Below are positions 11,201 to 20,738 of a DNA stretch of 31,794 nucleotides, in pieces (positions within the stretch are counted from its first letter, which is position 1; each line of letters begins with the position of its first letter). The position numbers and the translations under genes were made by a program. The notes below the pieces were generated by a model, which saw nothing but the letters and a program-made list of their open reading frames with translations, had not been told where the DNA came from and did no database searches. Source of the stretch: Branchiostoma floridae (Eukaryota > Chordata > Leptocardii > Amphioxiformes > Branchiostomatidae); NCBI RefSeq assembly GCF_000003815.2, contig NC_049993.1, positions 2,235,387-2,267,180 of the forward strand, given 5' to 3'.

Positions 11201-11926
11201 GGAGTAATTTGTTGACAATGAGAAGGAAACATGACAATGATCAGAAAATTCGGAGATTGGGCTAACATTTACATATTGTACATCGGATAATAGAGAATTG
11301 CGCACAATACAATAATCGACAACACTAGAACCGTTGTAATGATAACAGGTAAAATCGCCTTTTAGGTCCCCCGCGAATCTACCATTTAGAATAGTTAAAT
11401 CGGCTGCTGAACACAAATCTATCAATGTTTTACCGTAGTTGTTAACTTTGATATCTCTGTTCTGTCTGTTTTTGGTGAAACAGAGACCGTCTGTTATAGG
11501 ATTGTCAAAGGTGAAAGTGTCAAAATGATTTTCTATCAACTGGCCAGTTCTTGCATTTAAATCGCCTAACACGACGATATCTCCTAAATTAGAGTATTTA
11601 CATATGTCATTAGAGAGTATTTCAAAGGGAGATTCATTAGACGATTTAGAAGATGATTCGGGGGGGATATAGGCATTACATAAATATAAGTCATTTTCTA
11701 AGCCAAAAAATTGCTTGTCAAACTTGCACCAAACAGTATCTACCGTACTACTAACTAATTTGGAAATCCCTCTCCTGTACAAACTTTTAAAAATAACTGC
11801 TACCCCACCTGAATTCCGTTTAGCCCCTTTACTTCTAATTCTACTGCTAGTGAAAAAACTATAACCTGGTATGTCTAAATCTACATAACTGTCTAGCCAG
11901 GTCTCTTGAACACAAGGCAGAAATGA
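8291..11926 (-). CDS. LINE ORF2: AP endonuclease (partial), reverse transcriptase, CCHC finger
   Basis: The frame is open from 11926 to the TGA at 8293-8291, 1211 codons, with no frameshift or internal stop. No true start exists because the 5' part is cut off; a TTG at 11782 is not a meaningful start. Endonuclease motifs: QETWL (residues 7-11), GDLNARTG (121-128), SVVDYCIV (about 201-208) and SDH (228-230). RT motifs: TPIHKSGDKSNADNYRGIAI, FVDMRKAFDSVW (about 620-631), VRQGCNLSPLLF (679-690) and catalytic WADDL (721-725), with Trp where FADD or YADD is usual. A C-terminal CX2CX8HX4C finger (about 1130-1146) begins VCPFC. No RNase H domain is evident. The enzyme would nick the target and copy its own RNA there. 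The clade was not determined. Confidence 0.93.
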   Translation of the reverse strand, partial: SFLPCVQETWLDSYVDLDIPGYSFFTSSRIRSKGAKRNSGGVAVIFKSLYRRGISKLVSSTVDTVWCKFDKQFFGLENDLYLCNAYIPPESSSKSSNESPFEILSNDICKYSNLGDIVVLGDLNARTGQLIENHFDTFTFDNPITDGLCFTKNRQNRDIKVNNYGKTLIDLCSAADLTILNGRFAGDLKGDFTCYHYNGSSVVDYCIVRNSLLSDVQYVNVSPISEFSDHCHVSFSLSTNYSAHFQKATNQIKPKPTAFIWTDESKSIYQSILDSRDTISKFQNFCQTSFCSTEKSVTNFTELLLDVAKKSLKTKPNKQTKKPAQSGKKNKVWFDQCCWSSRQRLKRLSLALKKEPWLKEIRSKYFTALRDYKKLIKQRKQKYNSDLLAKLEEFNKNNPKEFWSLLKYLDKEISGKHNKNTCDPNITSEEWIHHFTSLNNLINDSSFDTVFEKTVTEYLNQLDDHTPNPLDFPFTPVEVLNGLKLLKTGKASGIDSISNEMLKYGAKHLCQPLVSLFNTILDKGTFPSNWNTSILTPIHKSGDKSNADNYRGIAISSCLSKLFTLILNNRLQNFAERNKLLDDTQFGFRKRCRTSDNVFILKSLIDKYTKKKGGKLFVCFVDMRKAFDSVWRDGLFYKLHKCGIGGNFFNIIKSMYNDVNYAVRLDNGLSNSFPSVCGVRQGCNLSPLLFDLFINDISECFDPTKCDPAVLTSKSLNCLSWADDLALISSSKQGLQHCIDCLENYCKKWKLYVNVSKTKVVVFGKGSSKNNKDQFHIYGKNIEITDSYTYLGIPFTFSGKFKTARKYLKTKAMRALFKLKALLLSNKDISINLGKNLFDKFVKPIFMYCSEITCFDRFSKSIRIIVSHTNNICEPSSKVFSTLLKKLNIQDNFPATIRKTTSSALNTTYVVCLERNTDKEILLRHANSHILRDNGFQIINLDSNQQIPEFDIIDMRFQKFLLGIHAKASNDGVRGELGTFPARIDAEMQLVKYWHRLVNLPEDALLREAYNTVSFGEHDWIVHVKNILNYQGFGHIWLNPRSYHIDTITTQLRQRLQDIYVQNWHSSIRNNSKLSSLSTLNKHYKQENYISTIKSLDVRRAITQLRIGCHKLNIETGRFQKIPIDQRVCPFCPELIEDEYHFMVVCPKYSDIRNSLYRRLSFCTQGFIQMDLKCKFRYIMTCDNPCMADIGKYIKEGFDIRNSPNDCKSLQ

Positions 11927-11974
11927 CTAGTCAAAGAGTCATTTCTTTTTACGGGCCATAACGTAACAAATTTC

Positions 11975-14900
11975 ATGTCACTGGCCTAATAGAATACGTA
12001 CGTGAACAGTGTGCCCCATACCCAAGGCCTACTACAATACTACAGGACATTTTAGACCATCCGTATAATGTCACACCAGTCGAAACGACCAACCACAATA
12101 TCTTCGACGGCTGAAAGCCCAGGCCGTCCCGTACACGAAAAGTGGCATGCCCCGATACCCTTACAGCGGAAAGACCTACTACAATACTACAATACTACAG
12201 GGCATTTCAGACCATCCGTATAATGTCACACCAGTGGGAACTACCAACCACAATATCTTCTACGGCTGAAAGGCCAAGTCGTCCCGTACACGAGAAGTGA
12301 CATGCCCCGCTACCCTCGAAGCGGCAAGACCTACTACAATACTACACTACTACAGGGCATTTTAGTCCTTCCGTATAATGTCACACCAGTCGAAACGGCC
12401 AACCACAATATCTTTTACGGCTGAAAGCCCAGGTCGTCCCGTACACGAGAAGTGACATGCCCCGCTACCCTCGTAGCGGCAAGATCTACTACAATACTAC
12501 ACTACTACAGGGCATTTTAGTCCTTCCGTATAATGTCACACCAGTCGCAACGGCCAACCACAATATCTTTTACGGCTGAAAGGCCAGGTCGTCCCGTACA
12601 CGAGAAGTGACATGCCCCGCTACCCTCGTAGCGACAAGACCTACTACAATACTACAGGGCATTTTAGTCCTTCCGTATAATGTCACACCAGTCGAAACGG
12701 CCAACCACAATATCTTCTACGGCTGAAAGCCCAGGTCGTCCCGTACACGAGAAGGGACATGCTCCGCTACCCTCGTAGCGGCAAGATCTACTACAATACT
12801 ACACTACTACAGGGCATTTTAGTCCTTCCGTATAATGTCACACCAGTCGAAACGGCCAACCACAATATCTTTTACGGCTGAAAGCCCAGGTCGTCCCGTA
12901 CACGAGAAGTGACATGCCCCGCTACCCTCGTAGCGGCAAGACCTACTACAATACTACCATACTACAGGGCATTTTAGTCCTTCCGTATAATGTCACACCA
13001 GTCGAAACGGCCAACCACAATATCTTCTACGGCTGAAAGCCCAGGTCGTCCCGTACACGAGAAGTGACATGCCCCGCTACCCTCGAAGCGGCAAGATCTA
13101 CTACAATACTACACTACTACAGGGCATTTTAGTCCTGCCGTATAATGTCACACCAGTCGAAACGGTCAACCACAATATCTTTTACGGCTGAAAGCCCAGG
13201 TCGTCCCGCAAACCAGCAGTGGCGTGCCCCNNNNNNNNNNNNNNNNNNNNNNNNNNNNNNNNNNNNNNNNNNNNNNNNNNNNNNNNNNNNNNNNNNNNNN
13301 NNNNNNNNNNNNNNNNNNNNNNNNNNNNNNNNNNNNNNNNNNNNNNNNNNNNNNNNNNNNNNNNNNNNNNNNNNNNNNNNNNNNNNNNNNNNNNNNNNNN
13401 NNNNNNNNNNNNNNNNNNNNNNNNNNNNNNNNNNNNNNNNNNNNNNNNNNNNNNNNNNNNNNNNNNNNNNNNNNNNNNNNNNNNNNNNNNNNNNNNNNNN
13501 NNNNNNNNNNNNNNNNNNNNNNNNNNNNNNNNNNNNNNNNNNNNNNNNNNNNNNNNNNNNNNNNNNNNNNNNNNNNNNNNNNNNNNNNNNNNNNNNNNNN
13601 NNNCATTCGTATAATGTATAACATCAGTAGAAACGGTCAACCTCAATATCTTTGACGGCGTGAAAGGCCAGGTCGCCCCGTACGTGAGCAGCGGTGTATC
13701 CTCGATACCCTTGTAGCGGTAAGACTTACTACAATACTACACTACTACAGGGCATTTCAGACCATTCGTATACTGTAATACATCAGTATGAACGGTCAAC
13801 CTCAATATCTTTTACGGCATGAAAGGCCAGGTCGTCCCGTACATCAGCAGTGGCGTGCCCCGCTACCCCTGTAGCGGCAAGACATCCTACAATACCATAC
13901 TACTACAGGGCATTTTAGTCCTTCCGTATAATGTCACACCAGTCGAAACGGCCAACCACAAAATCTTTTACGGCTGAAAGCCCAGGTCGTCCCGTACACG
14001 AGAAGTGACATGCACCGCTACCCTCGAAGCGGCAAGACCTACTACAATACTACAATACTACAGGGCATTTTAGTCCTTCCATATAATGTCACACCAGTCG
14101 AAACGGCCAACCACAATATCTTCTACGGCTGAAAGCCCAGGTCGTCCCGTACACGAGAAGTGACATGCTCCGCTACCCTCGAAGCGGCAAAATCTACTAC
14201 AATACTACACTACTACAGGGCATTTTAGTCCTTCCGTATAATGTCACACCAGTCGAAACGGCCAACCACAATATCTTTTACGGCTGAAAGCCCAGGTCGT
14301 CCCGTACACGAGAACTGACATGCCCCGCTACCCTCGTAGCGGCAAGATCTACTACAATACTACACTACTACAGGGCATTTTAGTCCTTCCGTATAATGTC
14401 ACACCAGTCGAAACGGCCAACCACAATATCTTTTACGGCTGAAAGCCCAGGTCGTCCCATACACGAGAAGTGACATGCCCCGCTACCCTCGTAGCGACAA
14501 GACCTACTACAATACTACAATACTACAGGGCATTTTAGTCCTTCCGTATAATGTCACACCAGTCGAAACGGCCAACCACAAAATCTTTTACGGCTGAAAG
14601 CCCAGGTCGTCCCGTACACGAGAAGGGACATGCTCCGCTACCCTCGTAGCGGCAAGATCTACTACAATACTACAATACTACAGGGCATTTTAGTCCTTCC
14701 GTATAATGTCACACCAGTCGAAACGGCCAACCACAAAATCTTTTACGGCTGAAAGCCCAGGTCGTCCCGTACACGAGAAGTGACATGCCCCGCTACCCTC
14801 GTAGCGGCAAGACCTACTACAATACTACACTACTACAGGGCATTTTAGTCCTTCCGTATAATGTCACATCCGTCGAAACGGCCAACCACAATATCTTTTA

Positions 14901-16120
14901 CGGCTGAAAGCCTAGGTCGTCCCATACACGAGAAGTGACATGCCCCGCTACCCTCGTAGCGACAAGACCCACTACAATACTACAATACTACAGGGCATTT
15001 TAGTCCTTCCGTATAATGTCACACCAGTCGAAACGGCCAACCACAATATCTTCTACGGCTGAAAGCCCAGGTCGTCCCGTACACGAGAAGTGACATGCCC
15101 CGCTACCATCGAAGCGGCAAGATCTACTACAATACTACAATACTACAGGGCATTTTAGCTTTCCGTATAATGTCACACCAGTCGAAACGGCCAACCACAA
15201 TATCTTTTACGGCTGAAAGCCCAGGTCGTCCCGTACACGAGAAGTGACATGCCCCGCTACCCTCGTAGCGGCAAGACCTGCTACAATACTACAATACTAC
15301 AGGGCATTTTAGTCCTTCCGTACAATGTCACACCAGTCGAAACGGCCAACCACAATATCTTCTACGGCTGAAAGCCCAGCTCGTCCCGTACACGAGAAGT
15401 GACATGCCCCGATACCCTCGAAGCGGCAAGATCTACTACAATACTACACTACTACAGGGCATTTTAGTCCTTCCGTATAATGTCACACCAGTCGAGACGA
15501 TCAACCACAATATCTTCTACGGCTGAAAGCCCAGGTCGTCCCGTACACGAGAAGTGACATGCCCCTATACCCTTGTAGCGGCAAGACCTACTACAATACT
15601 ACACTACTACAGGGCATTTTAGTCCTTCCGTATAATGTCACACCAGTCGAAACGGCCAACCACAATATCTTCCACGGCTGAAAGCCCAGCTCGTCCCGTA
15701 CACCAGCAGTGGCGTGCCCCGCTACCCTCGAAGCGGCAAGACCTATTACAATACTACACTACTACAGGGCATTTTAGACCATACGTATAATGTAATACAT
15801 CAATAGAAACGGTTAATCTCAATATCTTTTACGGCATGAAAGGCATGGTCGCCCCGTACGTGAGCAGCGGTGTACCCCGCTAGCCTCACAGCGGCAAGAT
15901 CTACTACAATACTACAATACTACAGGGCATTTAAGACCATCCGTACAATGTCACACCAGTCGTAACGATCAACCACAATATCTTCTACGGCGGAAAGCCC
16001 AGGTCATCCCGCACACGAGCAGGGACATGCCCCGATACCCTTGTAGCGGCAAGACCTGCTACACTACTACAGGGCATTTTAGACCATATGTATAGTGTAA
16101 TACAACAGTAGGAACGGCCA
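11975..16120 (-). repeat. Right arm, inner ~154-bp satellite (24 visible junctions)
   Basis: The CAGGGCATTT junction occurs 24 times, mostly 146-158 bp apart. Each unit contains TATAATGTCACACCAGTCG, AACGGCCAACCACAATATCT, CCCAGGTCGTCCCGTACACG, ACATGCCCCGCTACCCTCG and a variable number of TACAATACTAC steps that account for the length differences. Most units are near-identical. A second subtype (GTAATACATCAGTA, CAACCTCAATATC) appears at 13604-13900 and at the outer end. It is the inverse of 1960-3175, with about three times as many copies. Confidence 0.92.
13231..13603. other. Assembly gap (373 N)
   Basis: The run of N lies inside the 154-bp satellite of the right arm. The subtype changes on crossing it, so order and copy number here are uncertain. 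Confidence 1.
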
Positions 16121-16709
16121 TGCACAACATCTTATACGCGATGATGCGCCTTTCACATGTACTGCGCGATCGGGCATGCACCTTGATGGGCCCCGCATCC
16201 CTGGCTTCGCTTGCCGACAATTTCGTGACGTTATCGACGCGCATTTCGTGATGATGCAGCGTACACATGGACGGCGCGATCGGGCACGGGCCCCGACAGG
16301 CCCCCGTATGCCTGGCTGCGCTTCCCAACAATTTCGTGACGTTATCGACGCGTACATCGTGATGATGCAGCGTACACATGGACGGCGCGATCGGGCACGG
16401 GCCCCGACAGGCCCCCGTATGCCTGGCTGCGCTTCCCAACAATTTCGTGACGTTATCGACACGTACATCGTGATGATCCAGCGTACACATGGACGGCGCG
16501 ATGGGGCACGGGCCCCGACAGGCCCCCGTATCCCTGGCTGCGCTTGCCGACAATATCATGACTTTATCGACGCGTACATCGTGATGATGTAGCGTACACA
16601 TGGACGGCGCGATCGGGCATCGACCCCGACAGACCCCCGCAAGCCTGGCTGCGCTTGCCGGCGATTTCGTGATGTCTTACATGAAACATCTGCCAATTGT
16701 GTGAAGTAT
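16120..16709 (-). repeat. Right arm, outer GC-rich 111-bp satellite
   Basis: The period is exactly 111 bp: GATGATGCAG-type starts at 16250, 16361, 16472 and 16583. Units contain GTACACATGGACGGCGCGAT, CGGGCACGGGCCCCGACAGG and TTTCGTGACGTTATCGAC. Because 111 is a multiple of three, frames stay open on both strands (such as 16059-16601 minus and 16176-16592 plus). I treat those as artefacts. Confidence 0.9.
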
Positions 16710-16920
16710 AGCATCATCAACTTATAAATTGAGCTGCAAGCAATGACAGCTAAAAACTGTGGAATATGCTTCAATCATATAATGATGTGAATGCAGAAAG
16801 AGACCCAGCATTGTCAAAAAACGTATAATATCATGCACCACTATAATCGTAAACTGTTGCTACAAAGAATTACTTGTAGTGGGGAAGTAACCTGACAAAT
16901 TAGAACAAAAATATACATAC
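16710..16920. other. Intron flank right of the foldback element
   Basis: AT-rich non-coding DNA between the tip of the right arm and the donor at 16921. Nothing else was recognised. Confidence 0.5.
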
Positions 16921-17473
16921 GGGGTTGATTTAGCCACGGTTGAGGTGGGTTGGGGCGTGGACCTAATGGTTGTTTGCTCCGCAGTAGTTGATGCTAGCGT
17001 TGTCTTCCTGGAAGTAGTTGGCGGTTGAACTGTGGAATGTACAGTCGACACGTCCATGGTAGATGATGGCTGTACGGTTGAGGCCGATCTTGATGTTGCT
17101 CGGGACGTTAATGATGTAGTCAGGATAGTAGTTTCTTCCTCGGTGGTTGGTTCAATCGTAGTCGGATTAACTGTTGTCAAACCACTAGTCGTAGATTGTT
17201 CTGTAGTTGTACGTTCTTTAGATGTGGAGAACGTAGTCTCTTCAGTAGTTGGATTTTCTGTAGTTTTCACCGTTGTTACAGGGCGCGTAGTTTCTTCCGT
17301 CGTTGGAGGCTGTGTATTTCCTGCATCAGTTGTAGTCAGTGTAGTTTTAGCCGTTGTAAGAGACGGTGTACTTTTTGTTGCCGTTGTAGCCTCTGTAGTT
17401 GGCTCAACTGTAGTCGGTTGAACTGTAGTCATTCCAACGGTTGTATGTCTCCCTGTAGTTGTATCGGGTTCAT
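16921..17473 (-). CDS. Mucin PTS exon (about 184 codons)
   Basis: Acceptor ATACCTCACAG|AT at 17473 (phase 1; G|AT codes Asp) and donor AACCCC|GTATGTAT at 16921 (phase 2), 553 nt. It reads D-EPDTTTGRHTTVGMTTVQP, then many TTVEPTTE, PTTEETT and TTSRKTT phrases, with no cysteine. The donor GTATGTAT is strong. If it is not used, the frame stops near 16860 after about 20 non-repetitive residues (PYVYFCSN...) that show no membrane segment. The next exon in transcript order is taken to be 1-879, beyond the foldback element. Confidence 0.82.
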
Positions 17474-17717
17474 CTGTGAGGTATTGCATTGATTATTCTT
17501 TTTAGTGGGAGAGAACATACTTGAAGAATATAGTTTTAACAGAATACGTATTGGAGTTTTGTCTGGTGTACAGGTTATGTGTTGATATCGATGCAGAAGT
17601 AGCAGACAGTTTTTGTCTGCTCATGCCTTGTGGAATGGGTTGTAGTAAGCATAGATGGTGCATTTATGGTTCAAGTACACATCCAAAAAGCAGTAGAAAA
17701 ATGTTCTATGTACATAC

Positions 17718-18170
17718 CTTCTGTCGTTGGCTGTATTGTTATTGAAGCAGTCGTGAGCTCCGACAAAGTGCTTTGCGTTGCAGTCATTGTTGTTTGTGGT
17801 TCTGCGGTTGAGGTTAGTTTCACGGTCATTTCTGTACTGATTTGGGCTGTGGTCATCTCTGTACTGGTTTCGGCCGTGGTCATTTCTGTACTGGTTTCGG
17901 CTGTGGTCATTTCTGTACTGGCTTCGGCTGTGGTCATTTCTGTACTGGTTTCGGCTGTGGTCATTTCTGTACTGGTTTCGACTGTGGTCATTTCTGTACT
18001 GGTTTCCGCTGTGGGCATCTCGGTTGGCTGCTCCGTTGAGAGCACCTCCGTCCTTGTCGGAACAGTTGTACCATATGCCGTTGTGAGTAGTTCAGCCGTA
18101 GACTGCTGTACAGTTGACAAGGGTCGTGTGGATAAGCCAGATGTAGATGTTTTCGGCGATGTAGTCCGAC
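17718..18170 (-). CDS. Mucin PTS exon with 27-bp tandem repeats
   Basis: Acceptor CACATTGCAG|GT at 18170 and donor GAAG|GTATGTAC at 17718, 453 nt (151 codons), phase 1-1. After G-RTTSPKTSTSGLSTRPLST comes a block of seven 9-residue repeats of the form STEMTTAET (27 bp each, about 17826-18014). The exon then ends TTASITIQPTTEG. The Met and Glu content of the repeat is unusual for a PTS domain. The repeats vary by single substitutions such as TTVET, TTAEA and TTAQI. Confidence 0.83.
17826..18014 (-). repeat. 27-bp coding tandem repeat (7 copies)
   Basis: CTGTACTG recurs every 27 bp on the plus strand, from 17832 to 17994. Each unit encodes nine residues of the STEMTTAET type. Near-identity of the units suggests a length-variable coding minisatellite. 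Confidence 0.85.
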
Positions 18171-18459
18171 CTGCAATGTGTATGGAGGTCATTGTTGTTT
18201 AGTGGAGTAGAGTTTCTTATTTTTTTCTTACATCTGCCTCAGATAAAGTTTGTCAGCTGCGAGCATTGCCTTCTCATTACTGGAAGACACCCCCCCCCCC
18301 TCATTTCTCCGTCGTCTGCCCACTCTTTACTTTGTAGTACCGTATAGTACATATGCCAGAAGAAACGATACTGCATACTGACTATACTCTTTATACTTAC
18401 AAGTGATTCTATTAGGACAAACTTTAAGATAATACAAAGTACATATTTACGAAGACTAC

Positions 18460-18695
18460 CTTCTGTTGTTGGTTGTATTGTAGATCCCTCTGTAGTTGGC
18501 TGTATTGTTGAAACGACATTTGCTGTAGTCAACAGAGTCTCTGTTGTGGTTGTCCTTTGGGCTGTAGCTTCGGTGGTCATCTTTGATGTTGTAACACCTT
18601 CTGTTGTAATAGCCTCTTCTATTGTTGATAAGCTTTGCCCAGTCGTTGTTACTGAGGGATTGATGCATTGGGCATTGTCATATGCTTGAGTGCAC
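18460..18695 (-). CDS. Second EGF-like domain (last part) and start of the downstream mucin region
   Basis: Acceptor TTGTTTCAG|G at 18695 (phase 2) and donor GAAG|GTAGTCTT at 18460 (phase 1), 236 nt. It opens CTQAYDNAQCINPS, supplying cysteines 5 and 6 (C4-x-C5 = CEC across the junction) and completing a six-cysteine EGF. It then turns Thr-rich: SVTTTGQSLSTIEEAITTEG and TATTAQR-like phrases. It ends with a doubled STIQPTTEG, the same end motif as the array exons. PTS sequence therefore resumes after the EGF-SEA-EGF core. Confidence 0.83.
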
Positions 18696-18980
18696 CTGAA
18701 ACAATAAAATGAAACAATAAATCTCATACCCCATGAAGTATTTGGAATTTTGGAGAATCTCCCGGTATCATGGCCATATAGGAATTAAAGAACTTAGTGT
18801 TTCTCACCCTTCCTTCATTGTTTAACTTTCTTTCGAATTCCATAAGGAGTTATTCACCTGGGACATCCACATTACTTACACTTGCCATGTTGTTTTCATA
18901 CAGTATTGCAATACTAAAAAATGTAGCTAGGGGACCAAATTCCCAGTTTTACTCAAAGACGGGATCCTTGTAGCACTTAC

Positions 18981-19050
18981 TCGCATATTCTTGATGAATC
19001 CGTGGCCTGACACACTCCATCAACCAGACAATAATCAGAAGCGCAAAGCT
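18981..19050 (-). CDS. Second EGF-like domain, first exon
   Basis: Acceptor TCCATTTCAG|AG at 19050 and donor ATATGCGA|GTAAGTGC at 18981, 70 nt. It starts in phase 1 (E from the SEA exon) and ends in phase 2. It reads E-LCASDYCLVDGVCQATDSS then RICE, giving cysteines 1 to 4 of an EGF fold with spacing C-x4-C-x5-C-x8-C. It is too short to be found by ORF length alone. The phase match on both sides and the completed cysteine pattern support it. Confidence 0.85.
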
Positions 19051-19228
19051 CTGAAATGGAAACAAATAATTAGTAGATTGAATCTATCGTGCATGGATTA
19101 CCTAGAAAAATTATAGATGATAAAGTATTGCAAAAGATTAATAAAGATCATAACTAAGTATTAAAATAGTCAGGTCAGACAGACGTATAAATGAATGCAC
19201 TCGTAATGTTACCAAGGGACAATCATTA

Positions 19229-19559
19229 TATAATGAATGAATGAAGACCTTTATTGCACATTTTTTTGCCCCACTGGCCTAGGTACAGGTCACACGGTAA
19301 GAATCATATATACTGTAACAATGGAAACAATCATACACTTCTAATATATGCAGATATGCGTCTAATCTATTCCAGGACATTCGACTTCCTCTCGCTTCTT
19401 GGTGATTGCATAAATGTAGCTAGCTGTATGGTTGGTTAGAGTTGGTTTATCAAAAGCTGTCAGGGATATAAATTCATAATGTGTAATGACAATTCGATAA
19501 TATTGAGATTGTCGTGTGTATGTCGTAGAATTCAGATGTCTTGTTATGGAAAATATCAT
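19229..19559 (-). mobile_element. 3' end of a LINE (CR1/L2-like tail) in the SEA-EGF intron
   Basis: The minus strand carries AATAAA (19255-19250) followed by GGTCTTCATTCATTCATT, a short-repeat tail characteristic of CR1/L2-type LINEs. Upstream, TGTACCTAGGCCAGTGGGGC looks like the 3' UTR. A minus-strand frame at 19559-19362 ending in KKREEVECPGID may be the last part of its coding region. The right-hand boundary is uncertain. Confidence 0.6.
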
Positions 19560-19692
19560 CTTTTATCCTAGTCGGTATTTGTCTCTTTATGCTATAGCTA
19601 CATCAAAATCGACGAATGGTTGCAATAATGCACGCATATACCACATCTATAGCACTCTTTTTGTACAATGATGACAACATTTTTCCACTAAC

Positions 19693-19882
19693 CCGTTGTG
19701 TTCACTTCCATGTCTACCCCTATAGACTGGATGAAGGCTTCCTCCAAGACGTCTTCCGTGATACCAGCGGCTGAATCGGCCGTTATAGTCGTCTCCACGA
19801 TGACGCTACCCTTGCTTAAGGACGTAACTGTCACAGAGTAGATGTGCGCTGAGACGGCACTTCTTGAGTAGACGTCAATGAT
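19693..19882 (-). CDS. SEA domain, C-terminal half with GSVIV autocleavage motif
   Basis: Acceptor CCTTGCTAG|AT at 19882 (phase 0) and donor ACGG|GTTAGTGG at 19693 (phase 1), 190 nt. It reads IIDVYSRSAVSAHIYSVTV, then TSLSKGSVIVETTITADSA, ITEDVLEEAF and VDMEVNTT. The strand-turn-strand TSLSKG-SVIVE is the SEA signature. In MUC1 and related mucins the chain cleaves itself between G and S of GSVVV, and here the G-S pair and the hydrophobic residues after it are kept (GGT AGC at 19810-19805). The protein could therefore form a non-covalent two-subunit mucin. N-T-T near the end is a possible N-glycosylation site. Confidence 0.85.
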
Positions 19883-20420
19883 CTAGCAAGGAAAGTAGAT
19901 CAGAAAAAGACCAACTTTGAATAGACATCCCAATATGTCAAGCCGGACACGTTAAGTTGATTCAGACATATGCGATTCTCAATCAAGAACAAGGAGACCT
20001 GTCTTCTAAGTTAAAGCATTCAATTCATAATATACCCATTTACAAATTATTGCTCTGGGGTCATATATAGGACAAAGGCAAACGATGAAGAACAATTCTC
20101 GATCAGACAGTTCACGATAAAGCATAGTACGACAAATGCCAAATATTTTAAAGAGCTGCCGTTGCAACAACCATCTGCAATCTTCGTAAAGTAGTTAAAG
20201 GCAAACATAACTGGTTCAGTATGATCAGTATGAACTGCAGCTAGGTGTCGCTGCTACCAATGCGATCCCAAACTGTACTGATAAAACTATTCAAAAACAT
20301 GTGGCTATGAATAAAGAACTTTGTCATCCAATCATTCACCAACTCGATACAACTATTCATCGGTATATCATTTCTTATACTCTTAATCCAATTGACATCA
20401 TACTGTAATGTGACACAAAC
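19883..20420. other. Intron within the SEA domain
   Basis: This 538-bp phase-0 intron separates the two SEA exons. No repeat or additional exon was recognised. The minus-strand frame of the upstream exon runs into it for about 60 codons (VCVTLQYDVNW...) but this would break the SEA fold. Confidence 0.6.
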
Positions 20421-20533
20421 CATTGCTGTCATATTTTCTTTGGTAGCCTTGAATTCTGCAGATCTGCAATCAGCCATGGAGTCCTGGTACACTAGATCAG
20501 TAAATCTGGCGCTCTGTGCAAAGCCGCTGGACG
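20421..20533 (-). CDS. SEA domain, N-terminal half
   Basis: Acceptor TCTTTCAG|CG at 20533 and donor GCAATG|GTTTGTG at 20421, 113 nt. It starts in phase 1 (completing an Ala codon from the EGF exon) and ends in phase 0. The segment reads ASSGFAQSARFTDL, VYQDSMADCRSAEF, KATKENMTAM. This matches the amphipathic opening of SEA domains: aromatic strand, xxYxxxLxxxxSxxF, then a helix. N-M-T is a possible glycosylation site. It is assigned to SEA together with the next exon. SEA domains occur in mucins and other heavily glycosylated surface proteins. Confidence 0.75.
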
Positions 20534-20738
20534 CTGAAAGAATTGTAAGAAAATTTACAATGTTAAATGATTGAAAAATACGAAAATCCTGCAATTTATC
20601 TAAATTGACTAAATACATAAAACATATCCCTGAACTCAATGAGTAAGGAATCATTAGTATTGAGGTGTTCATTTGTACGTAAGTAATCAAACAAAATAAA
20701 TGCACAACGATCCTTGAAAAAAGTAAATCCACTCTTAC

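Larger units (their letters stand above)
8140..11940 (-). mobile_element. 5'-truncated APE-type non-LTR retrotransposon (LINE)
   Basis: The element reads on the minus strand. It starts inside the endonuclease domain near 11930, just past an in-frame stop, so ORF1 and the endonuclease N terminus are missing. Such 5' truncation is typical of target-primed reverse transcription. After the stop codon at 8291 there is a ~140-nt 3' UTR with a 6-bp hairpin (8184-8198) and AATAAA at 8174-8169, then an AT-rich tail. The exact ends and the target-site duplication could not be fixed. Confidence 0.85.
1242..16709. mobile_element. Outer foldback element with satellite-built inverted arms, about 15.5 kb
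   Basis: The sequence ATACTTCACAC at 1242-1252 recurs inverted at 16699-16709 and marks the ends of the symmetry. Just inside, 61 bp match perfectly in inverted orientation (1274-1334 against 16634-16694), apart from a 17-bp length difference nearer the tip. Each arm carries first a 111-bp satellite and then a ~154-bp satellite. The left arm ends near 3175 and the right arm begins near 11975. The centre holds a smaller foldback element, a LINE and anonymous DNA. No transposase was recognised and no convincing target-site duplication was found. The layout resembles foldback elements (FB and Galileo of flies) in general plan only. A recombination-made inverted duplication is the alternative. 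Confidence 0.7.

Noticed and set aside
11975-16120. CRISPR-like regular spacing of repeats
   Set aside because: The whole ~154-bp unit is repeated without unique spacers, in a eukaryotic context; it is a satellite.
16059-16601. Cysteine/histidine-containing repeat frames of 129-180 codons in the 111-bp satellite, both strands
   Set aside because: The unit length is a multiple of three, so any stop-free unit stays open. All frames are the satellite itself, and the same appears inverted at 1254-2088.
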